A stretch of DNA of 64,000 nt from Rhodanobacter humi (GTDB lineage Bacteria > Pseudomonadota > Gammaproteobacteria > Xanthomonadales > Rhodanobacteraceae): NCBI RefSeq assembly GCF_041107455.1, contig NZ_JBGBPY010000001.1:930001-994000 (forward strand), read 5' to 3'. The notes beneath the pieces are model-generated. The model saw only the letters and a program-made list of their open reading frames with translations, did no database searches and was not told where the DNA came from. Below, piece by piece: positions 37,573 to 45,537 of the stretch (its first letter is position 1; each line of letters begins with the position of its first letter). The position numbers were made by a program, and so were the translations under genes.

Positions 37573-38163
37573 ATGAACGAGCCTGCCTACCCCACCTCCG
37601 CACGCCCCTTGCTGCTGGTGGACGACGACGCCACCTTCGTGCGCGTGCTGAGCCGCGCACTCACCTCGCGCGGTTTCGAGGTGATCTCGGCCACCAACCT
37701 CGGCGATGCGCGCATGCTGGCGCGCCGCCATCAGCCGCGCTACTGCGTGCTCGACCTGAAGCTCGGCGAGGAAAACGGCCTGCGGCTGATCCCCGAGCTG
37801 CACACGCTGGTGCCGGACATGCGCATCCTGCTGCTCACCGGCTATGCCTCGATCGCCACCGCGGTGGAAGCGATCAAGCGCGGCGCGCACGACTACCTGG
37901 CCAAGCCGGTGGACGCCGACGCGGTGGTGCGCGTCCTGCTCGATGGCGACGGCGGCACGGAAGGCGACGACGAGGATCTGCCCGACGCCCCCGAGGCCCC
38001 GCTGGCGCTGCGCCGGCTGGAGTGGGAGCACATCCAGCGCGTGCTCACCGAGTGCAACGGCAACATCTCCGAGACCGCGCGCCGGCTCGGCATGCACCGG
38101 CGCACCCTGCAGCGCAAGCTGGGCAAGCACCCGGTGCGCGAACGGCCCGACGGCGAAACCTAA
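37573..38163 (+). CDS. regA: RegA/PrrA-type response regulator
   Basis: 196 residues. Receiver domain with the acidic pair VDDD (about 16-19), phospho-acceptor Asp61 in YCVLDLKLGEENG, Thr in LLLTGYAS and Lys in YLAKPVD. A short acidic Pro-rich linker (DGDGGTEGDDEDLPDAPEAP) leads to a Fis-type helix-turn-helix (EWEHIQRVLTECNGNISETARRLGMHRRTLQRKLGK), the RegA/ActR hallmark. Upstream in-frame Met at 37522 is less likely. It follows regB by 76 bp. Confidence 0.93.
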   Translation: MNEPAYPTSARPLLLVDDDATFVRVLSRALTSRGFEVISATNLGDARMLARRHQPRYCVLDLKLGEENGLRLIPELHTLVPDMRILLLTGYASIATAVEAIKRGAHDYLAKPVDADAVVRVLLDGDGGTEGDDEDLPDAPEAPLALRRLEWEHIQRVLTECNGNISETARRLGMHRRTLQRKLGKHPVRERPDGET

Positions 38164-38233
38164 GCCACGTCATCTGCGACAACGCGCCGTCTGGCGCGGT
38201 CACCGGAAACGGCTAAGCTGGAAACCTTGGACC

Positions 38234-40498
38234 ATGGTCAAGGGTTTTCGCTTGGACGTCCGTTTTCCCGTCGCGCTGCTGCTGGCTGTCTCCGTCGGCA
38301 CGGCGCTCGCCGCCGAACCGCCGCAATCGACCACGCTGACGCCGGTGCACGTGCACGCCAGCGACACCGCGGTGCTGAACACGCCCAGCGTGACCGTGCA
38401 CATCCCGCGCGAGCGCCTGCAGCAGCAGAACCTGGTGGACAGCGCCGACGCGCTGCGTTACGCGCCGAACCTGCAGGTGCGCCAGCGCTACATCGGCGAC
38501 CCCAACGCCACCATCAGCGGCCGCAACGGCGGCACGCTGCAGAGCGCGCGCAGCCTGCTCTACGTCGACGGCCTGCTGCTCTCCAACCTGATGAGCAACA
38601 GCTGGGACGGTGCGCCGCGCTGGGGCATGGTGGCGCCCGCGCAGATCGGCGCGGTGGACGTGCTGTACGGCCCGTACTCGGCGCTGTATCCCGGCAACGC
38701 GATGGGCACCACGGTGCTGATCCACACCCGCCTGCCCGATCGCCTGGTCGCCAGCGCCGACGCGCAGTACTTCAGCCAGGACTACGGCGATCGTTACGGC
38801 GCCGGCGGCCATTACGACGGCCACCGCCTTGCCGCCCAGCTGGGCGGCCGGCAGGGCCGCTGGCGCTGGCTGCTCGCGCTCAACCAGCTCGACAACCACG
38901 GCCAGCCGATGCAGTACGCCACCGCCAAGGCCGGCGGCAACGCGGCCGCCGCCGTGCCGGTGGGCGGCGCCACACCGGACCGCAACCCCAACGGCACGCC
39001 GCGCCTGGTCTACGGCGCCAACAGCATCGAGCACACCCGGCAGACCCAGGCGGCGCTGCAGGTCGGCGTGGACATCACGCCCGCGGTCAACGCGCTGCTC
39101 TCGCTGGGCTGGTGGCACAACCACGCGTTCGACACCACCCGCAGCCTGATCCGCGACGCCGCCGGGCAACCGGTGTACGCGGGCGCCATCCTCGCCGGCG
39201 GCCGGGTCTGGACCCTGCCCGCCAGCGGCCTCGCTCCCAGCGCCTACGACCAGACCCACGTGCTCTACGGCGCCGAGCTGGACGGCCATCTCGACAACGG
39301 CTGGCACTGGGACGCCGTGGCCAGCCGCTACGACTACCGGCACCAGCTCGAACACGATGCGGCCGGCTCGTCCGCCAGCAACGCGCGGAGCGGCCCCGGC
39401 TCGGTGGCCGACATGAGCGGCTCCGGCTGGAGCACGCTCGACCTGCGCAGCTCCGGCCCGCTGGGCGACGACAACATGCTGTACGCCGGCGTCCACCTCG
39501 ATCGCTACCGGTTGACTTCGCGCGTGCACGCCGCCAGCGACTGGCTGGGCGCCGCCGACGGCCCGCTGCTCAGCGCCTACGCCGGCCGCACGCAGACCCG
39601 CGCGCTCTACCTGCAGGACGTATGGAGCTTCGCCGAAGCCTGGGCGCTGACCCTGGGCACGCGCTGGGAGCAGTGGCGGGCCTGGGACGGCCTGCTGGCG
39701 AACGCCCATGCCGCGCTGGGATACCCCTCGCGCCGACGCAGCGACGCCTCGCCCAAGGCCGCGCTGAACTGGGATCTCGCCAGCGACTGGCAGTTGCGCC
39801 TGTCCTGGGGCAAGGCCGTGCGCTATCCCACCGTCGAGGAACTCTTCCAGGGCTCGGTTTCCGGCAACGCGATCGTCAACAACAACCCAAACCTGCAGCC
39901 GGAGCGCGACTGGTCCACCGACCTCAGCCTGATCCGCACGCTGCCGCGCGGCCACTGGCGCGTGTCGCTGTACCAGGACCGCGTGGCCGACACGCTGTAC
40001 TCGCAGACCGACATCACCTTGCCGGTGCCGGTGACCAACGTGCAGAACATCGACCGGGTGCGCACGCGCGGCGTCGAGGGTGAACTGACGCTGGAGAACA
40101 TCGGCGGCCTCCCGGTGGACCTCACCGCGAGCGCCGCCTGGAACCAGGCGACCACGTTGCGCGACCGCCAGTTTCCCGCGGCGGACGGCAAGGCCTTCCC
40201 GCGCATCCCGCGCCTGCGCGCCAGTCTGTTCGCCGACTGGCGCTTCGCGCCGGGCTGGGACGCCTCGCTGGGCCTGCGCCGCTCCGGCCGCCAATACGGC
40301 ACGCTGGACAACAGCGACTTCGTGGACACCTATGGCGCCGTGAGCAGCTTCACCGTGGCCGACGCGAAACTGCGCTGGCGCTTCGCGCCGCAATGGACCG
40401 CCTCGCTGGGCGTGGACAACCTCGGCAACGAGCATTACTGGGTCTACCATCCCTACGCCGGCCGCACCTGGTTTGGTGAGTTGCACTGGGAGTTGTAG
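38234..40498 (+). CDS. TonB-dependent outer-membrane receptor
   Basis: 754 residues with signal peptide (VALLLAVSVGTALAAE), plug domain (about 35-160: VTVHIPRERLQQQNLVDSADALRYAPNLQVRQRY, DVLYGPYSALYPGNAMGTTV) and a barrel ending in WFGELHWEL (terminal aromatic context). A classical receptor rather than the Oar type. It is followed by two secreted-protein genes on the same strand (96 bp and 1-bp overlap), suggesting a three-gene unit. Ligand unknown; the His/Met-rich start and Cys cluster of the next protein suggest a metal such as copper, as a hypothesis only. Confidence 0.9.
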   Translation: MVKGFRLDVRFPVALLLAVSVGTALAAEPPQSTTLTPVHVHASDTAVLNTPSVTVHIPRERLQQQNLVDSADALRYAPNLQVRQRYIGDPNATISGRNGGTLQSARSLLYVDGLLLSNLMSNSWDGAPRWGMVAPAQIGAVDVLYGPYSALYPGNAMGTTVLIHTRLPDRLVASADAQYFSQDYGDRYGAGGHYDGHRLAAQLGGRQGRWRWLLALNQLDNHGQPMQYATAKAGGNAAAAVPVGGATPDRNPNGTPRLVYGANSIEHTRQTQAALQVGVDITPAVNALLSLGWWHNHAFDTTRSLIRDAAGQPVYAGAILAGGRVWTLPASGLAPSAYDQTHVLYGAELDGHLDNGWHWDAVASRYDYRHQLEHDAAGSSASNARSGPGSVADMSGSGWSTLDLRSSGPLGDDNMLYAGVHLDRYRLTSRVHAASDWLGAADGPLLSAYAGRTQTRALYLQDVWSFAEAWALTLGTRWEQWRAWDGLLANAHAALGYPSRRRSDASPKAALNWDLASDWQLRLSWGKAVRYPTVEELFQGSVSGNAIVNNNPNLQPERDWSTDLSLIRTLPRGHWRVSLYQDRVADTLYSQTDITLPVPVTNVQNIDRVRTRGVEGELTLENIGGLPVDLTASAAWNQATTLRDRQFPAADGKAFPRIPRLRASLFADWRFAPGWDASLGLRRSGRQYGTLDNSDFVDTYGAVSSFTVADAKLRWRFAPQWTASLGVDNLGNEHYWVYHPYAGRTWFGELHWEL

Positions 40499-40506
40499 CC
40501 CCGCGC

Positions 40507-40550
40507 TTTCTCCCTCTCCCGCCAGCGGAGAGGGCCGGGGAGAGGGCAAG
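40507..40550. repeat. CCCTCTCC palindromic repeat before the BNR-like gene
   Basis: CCCTCTCC (40512-40519) pairs with GGAGAGGG (40527-40534) around CGCCAGC, followed by another GGGGAGAGGG unit. Same family as at 9241-9263 and 55199-55224. It lies within the receptor-BNR gap. Confidence 0.6.
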
Positions 40551-40593
40551 CAATGCGCCGCGACCTTTTCCCTCCCATCCTTCAAGCCATGCC

Positions 40594-41763
40594 ATGCGCC
40601 AACTGATCCTTACCCTGTTTTGCCTGCTCTCGTCCGCCGCCCTCGCCCACGACATGCCCGGCATGAAGATGCCCCGCGAACCCGCGCTGGGCGCCAGCGC
40701 CGTGTTCGACGCGCACGGCCGGCTGTGGGTGGTGGATGCGGCTGGCGGCCACGTGCGCCTGCGCCACTCCGACGATCTCGGCAAGACGCTCAGCCCGCCG
40801 CTGGACGTCAACGCCGTGGCCGAACCGATCTACGACGAGGGCGAGAACCGGCCCAAGATCGCGTTCGGTTCCAGGGGTGAGCTGTACGTGAGCTGGTCGC
40901 AGCCGCGTGCGAAGCCTTGGACCGGCTTCGTGCGCTTCGCCCGCTCGTCGGACGGGGGCGCGCATTTCTCCGCGCCGATCACCGTGCACCACGATCGTGC
41001 CGAGATCACCCATCGCTTCGACGCGCTGGCGGTGGACGGCCACGGCCGCGTGGTGGTCGCCTGGATCGACAAGCGCGACATGGAAGCGGCACAGGCCAAG
41101 GGCCAGCCCTACCTCGGCGCCGCCGTGTACTACAGCTGGTCGGACGACGCGGGCAAGAGCTTCGTGCCCGAACACAAGCTGATGGACAACTCCTGCGAGT
41201 GCTGCCGCATCGCACTGGCGCCCACGCCGGGTGGCGAGGTCGCCGCGTTCTTCCGCGGCATCTACGGCGACAACATCCGCGACCACGCCTGGGCCCTGCT
41301 GCCCACCGACGGCAAGGCACCGCACCCCGAGCGCGCCACGTTCGACGACTGGCGGATCGCCGCCTGCCCGCACCACGGCCCCGGCCTCGCGATCGCCGCC
41401 GACGGCGTGCGTCACGCGGTGTGGTACGAGGCCAAGCACGGCCCCGCGATCTGGTACGGCCAGCTCGATCCCGGCCATCCGCCGAAGCATCTGCTGAAAC
41501 TCGGCGACCCCGGCGCCAGCCACGCCGACGTGGCCGTGCACGGCAAGACGGTATGGCTGGCATGGAACCAGGTCGACGCGAACGGCTACACGCTGATGCT
41601 GCGCGTTTCCGCCGACGGCGGCCTGCACTTCGACGCGGCGCGCGCCATCGCCCACTCCAGCGCTGCGGTAGGTTCGCCGCAGCTGCTGACGCGGCAGGGC
41701 CGCGCCTTCGTGGCGTGGAATACCACCGACGGATTCCGGATCGTCCCCGCCGAGGCCCCGTGA
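40594..41763 (+). CDS. Secreted sialidase/BNR-type beta-propeller protein
   Basis: 389 residues with signal peptide (MRQLILTLFCLLSSAALA) and a mature N-terminus rich in metal-binding residues (HDMPGMKMP). The rest has repeated blades with BNR/Asp-box-like segments: FARSSDGGAHFSAP, YYSWSDDAGKSFVPE and MLRVSADGGLHFDA, typical of sialidase-fold proteins. A cysteine cluster NSCECCR is near residues 199-205 and CPHHGPG follows later. No sialidase catalytic Arg triad was identified, so it is likely a binding protein. Coupled with the TonB receptor and redoxin genes. Confidence 0.78.
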   Translation: MRQLILTLFCLLSSAALAHDMPGMKMPREPALGASAVFDAHGRLWVVDAAGGHVRLRHSDDLGKTLSPPLDVNAVAEPIYDEGENRPKIAFGSRGELYVSWSQPRAKPWTGFVRFARSSDGGAHFSAPITVHHDRAEITHRFDALAVDGHGRVVVAWIDKRDMEAAQAKGQPYLGAAVYYSWSDDAGKSFVPEHKLMDNSCECCRIALAPTPGGEVAAFFRGIYGDNIRDHAWALLPTDGKAPHPERATFDDWRIAACPHHGPGLAIAADGVRHAVWYEAKHGPAIWYGQLDPGHPPKHLLKLGDPGASHADVAVHGKTVWLAWNQVDANGYTLMLRVSADGGLHFDAARAIAHSSAAVGSPQLLTRQGRAFVAWNTTDGFRIVPAEAP

Positions 41764-42230
41764 TGCGCCGCGTGCTGCTCGCCACCCTGCTCGCGCTGGC
41801 GCTGCCGGCCCTCGCCCATGCCGGCACGCCCGTGCCGCTGTCCGCGGGTGACGTGCCCGCCCTGCTCAAGCCGCCCGCGCACGGCGTGCGCATCCTCGCG
41901 ATCTGGGCGCTGGACTGCGCCTATTGCGAAGCGAACATGCAGGTGCTGGCGAAGCTGCAGCGTGCGCATCCGCGCGAGGTCGAGCTGGTCACCGTGGCCA
42001 CCGACAGCATCGCGCAAGGCGCGCAGATCGCGGCACGGCTCAAGGCCATGCGGATGGACGGCTATCCGGCGCGGGCCTATGCCGAAGCCTCGCCTGAGCG
42101 GCTGGATTTCCTGCTCGACCCGAACTGGGGCGGCGAGACGCCGCGCACCGAGATCATCCGCGCCGACGGCAGCCGGCAAGGGATCAGCGGCGAACTCACC
42201 GCACCGCAGCTGCAAAAGCTGCGCCCGTAG
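41763..42230 (+). CDS. Secreted thioredoxin-fold (redoxin) protein
   Basis: 155 residues. Signal peptide (MRRVLLATLLALALPALAHA), then a short thioredoxin-like domain with CAYC (Cys52, Cys55) after ILAIWALD, replacing the usual WCxxC Trp by Asp. The start overlaps the previous stop by one base. Probably periplasmic, possibly reducing cysteines of the neighbouring propeller protein or handling a metal. The TAG stop lies in a GTAGGAGCGCAC repeat arm. Confidence 0.8.
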   Translation: MRRVLLATLLALALPALAHAGTPVPLSAGDVPALLKPPAHGVRILAIWALDCAYCEANMQVLAKLQRAHPREVELVTVATDSIAQGAQIAARLKAMRMDGYPARAYAEASPERLDFLLDPNWGGETPRTEIIRADGSRQGISGELTAPQLQKLRP

Positions 42231-42248
42231 GAGCGCACCTGTGCGCGA
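42227..42248. repeat. GTAGGAGCGCAC REP-like unit overlapping a stop codon
   Basis: GTAGGAGCGCAC followed by CTGTGCGCGAC forms a short GCGCAC/GTGCGC hairpin and supplies the TAG stop (42228-42230) of the redoxin gene. The same arm is found at 46916 and, with one change, at 62796. Confidence 0.65.
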
Positions 42249-42254
42249 CGAGCG

Positions 42255-42348
42255 AGAAGTGAGTGAAGAGGAGTGAGTAGATAGAGAAAGCATGGAAAGC
42301 GGCGCATCCTGCTCCTCTCTCACTTCTCACTCCTCTTCACTCACTTCT
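42255..42348. repeat. 94-bp palindromic element, copy 1
   Basis: Perfect 23-bp inverted ends: 42255-42277 (AGAAGTGAGTGAAGAGGAGT...) and 42326-42348. The centre includes TAGATAGAGAAAGCATG. A second copy in opposite orientation lies at 62826-62916. Each follows a gene end with a GTAGGAGC-type unit. Possibly a small mobile or RNA-structure element. Confidence 0.75.
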
Positions 42349-42356
42349 GTCGCACG

Positions 42357-43412
42357 TTACGGCTGATCGCCGGCATCGTCCGCGCTGGCGGCCGGCGCGG
42401 GCGCGGAGCTGCCGTCGTCCTCGTCGCCGTAGATCGCCACGTGCGGCACGCCGCTGGCGTCGATCCAGCCGCGGTACATGCCGTCGGTGTTGAACGGGAT
42501 CGCGATGTTGCCGTGCGCGTCCAGCGCGATCGCGCCGCCGTTGCCGCCCAGCGCGGGAATCTCCTGGTTGATGACGACGGCGGCAGCGCGCTTGATCGGC
42601 ACGCGCATCTGGCTCACCTGCATGCAGATCGCATGCGCCGCCACGGTGCGGATGTAGTACTCGCCCCAGCCGGTGCCGGACACCGCGCAGTCGCTGTTCG
42701 CATAGGTGCCCGCGCCGATGATCGGCGAGTCGCCGATGCGGCCCCAGCGCTTGTCGACCATGCCGCCGGTGGAGGTGCCCGCGGCGAGGTGGCCCTGCGC
42801 GTCCAGCGCCACCGCGCCCACGGTGCCGAAGTGCTTCGCGGCGTCCTCATCCTCGTGCGGCTTGCCGGCGCCGTCTTCCTTCAGCGCCTTCTGCAACTGC
42901 TGCCAGCGTTCCTCGGTGCGGAAGTACGCGGGATCGACCAGCGGCATGCCGATGCTCTGCGCGAACGCCTCGGCGCCCTGGCCGGAGAGCATCACGTAAG
43001 GCGTCTTCTCCATCACCGCACGCGCCAGCAGGATCGGGTTCCTGATCCGCTCGACGCCGGCCACCGCGCCGGCACGGCGGCTGTCGCCGTCCATGATCGC
43101 CGCGTCCAGCTCGTTCCTGCCGTCGTGGGTGAACACCGCGCCCTTGCCGGCGTTGAAGTTCGGATCGTCCTCCAGCACCACGATCGCCGCGCTCACCGCA
43201 TCCACCGAGCTCTTGCCGGCCTTGAGCTGCGCGTAGCCGCTTTCCAGCGCCTTCGTCATCGCCGCGCGTATCGCCTTCTCCTTCGCCGGCGAGAGCTCGC
43301 GCTTGATCACCCCGGCGCCACCGTGGATCACCAGCACAGGCGGCACGGCGGCGTGGCTCATCGTGGCGACTCCGAGGGCGGCGAGGACAGGCAACAGACG
43401 GCGCGGCTTCAC
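42357..43412 (-). CDS. iaaA: Secreted isoaspartyl peptidase / L-asparaginase (Ntn-hydrolase)
   Basis: 351 residues from GTG at 43412 with AGGGAAAG upstream. Signal peptide (about 1-22, LLPVLAALGVATMSHA), then an Ntn-hydrolase of the plant-type asparaginase family that cleaves isoaspartyl dipeptides and asparagine. The precursor would self-cleave before Thr197 in HFGTVGAVALD, with GTSTGGMVDKRWGRIGDSPIIGAGTYA downstream and the N-terminal VIHGGAG and FNAGKGAVF motifs. The C-terminal tail (DDGSSAPAPAASADDAGDQP) is low-complexity. Periplasmic location is inferred from the signal peptide. Confidence 0.92.
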   Translation of the reverse strand: MKPRRLLPVLAALGVATMSHAAVPPVLVIHGGAGVIKRELSPAKEKAIRAAMTKALESGYAQLKAGKSSVDAVSAAIVVLEDDPNFNAGKGAVFTHDGRNELDAAIMDGDSRRAGAVAGVERIRNPILLARAVMEKTPYVMLSGQGAEAFAQSIGMPLVDPAYFRTEERWQQLQKALKEDGAGKPHEDEDAAKHFGTVGAVALDAQGHLAAGTSTGGMVDKRWGRIGDSPIIGAGTYANSDCAVSGTGWGEYYIRTVAAHAICMQVSQMRVPIKRAAAVVINQEIPALGGNGGAIALDAHGNIAIPFNTDGMYRGWIDASGVPHVAIYGDEDDGSSAPAPAASADDAGDQP

Positions 43413-43461
43413 GGGGCTCTTTCCCTGAGGACAACAGGGGAAGTATAGCGAGCCGGTTTCG

Positions 43462-45012
43462 TCACTTGGGCTCGAAGCGCACCTGCTTGCCCTCAAACAC
43501 CGGCTTCATGCCTGCGAGATTGGCCAGTTGCTGCATGGCCGTTCCTGCGGGCATGTCGTTGAACGACAACGTGACCGCAGCATGGCCCAGCGCATCCGGA
43601 TTGACGAGCGTCCAGCCCGCTTTCGCCGCCACCGACTCCGCGACCGCGCGCGCCACACCGTTCTTGACGTGCTCGGTGACCTTGACGGGAGACGCCTCGG
43701 CAATCACACGCGCCGGACAACCGACTCGCGGCGTGAAGTCGATGGCAAAACCGCGCTTGCCATCCGCTCCGGTGCCGACCACGTGCATTGCCTTGCCGGG
43801 CGCACCCAGCAACTGCGTATGCTCCAACATCGCGCCGTCGGCCCCGGAAACGGTCATGTCGATGCGAAGGTGCCCGCTGTCTGCACTCGTGATGGTGGCG
43901 TCTACCCCGCCGCTGAGCATGCGCACCTTGGCAACCTCGCCGGGCGCGCTGCACAACGCCAAGGCCTGCGTCTCGGCATGGCGCTGGTGTTCATTGTCGC
44001 TGGAAAAGTCGACCGTCATGTCTAGTTGATATTCCGCGGCCGCGCCTGTCGCAGCCTGCGTCGGCGCAATGGGTGCGGTCGCGGCATAGACCGAACCGGC
44101 CAGCGCCACCACCAACAAGCCGATTGCGACGATGCCGGCGTATCGACGCAGGCGATTCGGTACAGGTGATTTCAACATGGCAATACGCTCCGTGAGTGGA
44201 TGACGAGGGGGCCACGCGCAGCCCACCGGCAGCGCGAACGCGGCCGACCGGGTTTTCAACATCGCATTCGCATAGCTGCGCCGTTGCGCGCCGTGCCCGC
44301 GCAGCACCGCGGCATCGCAGGCCAGCTCCTGATCGTGGCGCAGGGCCGCGAGCGCCCACCACGCCAGCGGGTGGCACCAGAACAGTGCAGCCAGCAGTTG
44401 CGCGAACAGGCACCACCAGCCGTCGCCGCGCTGCGCATGCGCGTCCTCGTGGGCGAGGATCAATGCCTGCTCGGTGGTGTCGTAGCGCTCGGAGAAATCC
44501 GCGGGCAACACGATGCGGCTGCGCCAGGCGCCGACCAGGGCCGGGCCGACATCGGCATGCGCAGCGCGCAGCACCGGCCGACGCGACCGCGCATCAGCCA
44601 TCGGCGTGGCCCCGCGCAGCCGACGCCGATAGCCGCGCTGCGCCAGGGCGGCCAGCGCAACTACGGCGGCGCCACCGGCCAGCCACAGCAGCATGGCGCC
44701 GATGCGCCAGTCGAAACCGCTCGCAACGCCCGCCTGCAGCGCCATCGTCCCAGCCGCAGAGGTGATCGTGTACACCAGCGGCGGCAACGGCGCCGAAGCC
44801 GCGGCGGCATGCGGCAGCTGGCTGGCCAGCAACGCCAGCGGTGGCAGCAGCCACAGCTGGAACGCGCGCTCGGCGCCGAACCAGCGACGGCACGGCTTGC
44901 GCAGCGCGGCGACGAACAGCACCGCCACGGTGAGGGCCAGCAGCGCCAGCCAGCCACGGGCGGCCCATGCCGCCGCCAGTGGTGCAAGACCCGGCAGGTG
45001 AAGCTCATTCAT
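43462..45012 (-). CDS. BlaR1/MecR1-like M56 membrane peptidase with C-terminal extension
   Basis: 516 residues. Four hydrophobic helices surround an M56 metallopeptidase domain with zinc motif HEDAH (His188-His192) and a downstream acidic helper in ELACDAAVL. After a membrane helix (about 278-300) the periplasmic C-terminus has no penicillin-binding sensor; it ends in a small STN/secretin-N-like fold (KAGWTLVNPDALGHAAVTLSFNDMPAGTAMQQLANLAGMKPVFEGKQVRF). Paired with the upstream BlaI-type repressor, whose cleavage it probably triggers. Signal sensed unknown. The start overlaps the blaI-like gene by 8 bases. Confidence 0.85.
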   Translation of the reverse strand: MNELHLPGLAPLAAAWAARGWLALLALTVAVLFVAALRKPCRRWFGAERAFQLWLLPPLALLASQLPHAAAASAPLPPLVYTITSAAGTMALQAGVASGFDWRIGAMLLWLAGGAAVVALAALAQRGYRRRLRGATPMADARSRRPVLRAAHADVGPALVGAWRSRIVLPADFSERYDTTEQALILAHEDAHAQRGDGWWCLFAQLLAALFWCHPLAWWALAALRHDQELACDAAVLRGHGAQRRSYANAMLKTRSAAFALPVGCAWPPRHPLTERIAMLKSPVPNRLRRYAGIVAIGLLVVALAGSVYAATAPIAPTQAATGAAAEYQLDMTVDFSSDNEHQRHAETQALALCSAPGEVAKVRMLSGGVDATITSADSGHLRIDMTVSGADGAMLEHTQLLGAPGKAMHVVGTGADGKRGFAIDFTPRVGCPARVIAEASPVKVTEHVKNGVARAVAESVAAKAGWTLVNPDALGHAAVTLSFNDMPAGTAMQQLANLAGMKPVFEGKQVRFEPK

Positions 45013-45370
45013 CGTCGAGCTCCTTCAGCAGCTTGCGCAGTTCGGCGATGTCTTTCTTCGTGAGCTTGCGCTGCTCGGAGAAGTGCGCCACCAGCGGCGC
45101 CACGCGGCCGTCGAACAGGCGGTCGAGCAGGCCCTTGCTCTCCTGCGAGACGTACTTCTCGCGGCTCAGCAGCGGCGTGTAGAGATAGCGGCGGCCATCC
45201 TTCTCCGCCTTCACCGCCTTCTTCCGCAAGAGGCGGTTGAGCAGGGACTTCACCGTGCCCTCCTGCCAATCCTGTGCCGGGCCGACCTCGGCGAGGATCT
45301 CCTCGGCGCTGCGCGGAGACGCGCGCCACAGCACCTCCATCACCACCGACTCGGCTTCGCTGATCGCCAT
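45005..45370 (-). CDS. BlaI/MecI family transcriptional repressor
   Basis: 121 residues. Winged-helix repressor (ISEAESVVMEVLWRASPRSAEEI, DWQEGTVKSLLNRLLRKKAV, GRRYLYTPLLSREKYV), followed by a dimerisation region. The family binds dyads of TACA/TGTA type and is inactivated by BlaR1-like proteases. Two TTTAC-N4-GTAAA dyads lie just upstream of its start, fitting autorepression. Downstream partner is the M56 gene. No beta-lactamase is adjacent. Confidence 0.93.
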   Translation of the reverse strand: MAISEAESVVMEVLWRASPRSAEEILAEVGPAQDWQEGTVKSLLNRLLRKKAVKAEKDGRRYLYTPLLSREKYVSQESKGLLDRLFDGRVAPLVAHFSEQRKLTKKDIAELRKLLKELDDE

Positions 45371-45380
45371 GACGCCACCG

Positions 45381-45418
45381 TTTACATGCGTAAGTGAATT
45401 GATGTTTACATGCGTAAA
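45381..45418. promoter_or_regulatory. Two BlaI-type operators
   Basis: Two copies of TTTACATGCGTAA at 45381-45394 and 45405-45418, starting 24 bp apart (about two helical turns). Each is a near-perfect TTTAC-N4-GTAAA dyad. They lie 11-48 bp upstream of the blaI-like start and 120 bp before the CoA-transferase gene, so either direction could be controlled. Confidence 0.85.
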
Positions 45419-45537
45419 TGCATGCCGTCAAGCGACTGCCACACCGCCGCGGAAGGACTTGCGACCTTGGTACAGGACGGCCCGGCGGCAATCCGTCGTA
45501 TCCTTGGCAGCTGGTTCCCCTGCATGAAGGCACGGCA

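Noticed and set aside
45381-45418. The two TTTACATGCGTAA repeats considered as a CRISPR-like start
   Set aside because: Only two short copies with an 10-bp spacer, each dyad-symmetric and in front of a BlaI gene; operators explain them better.
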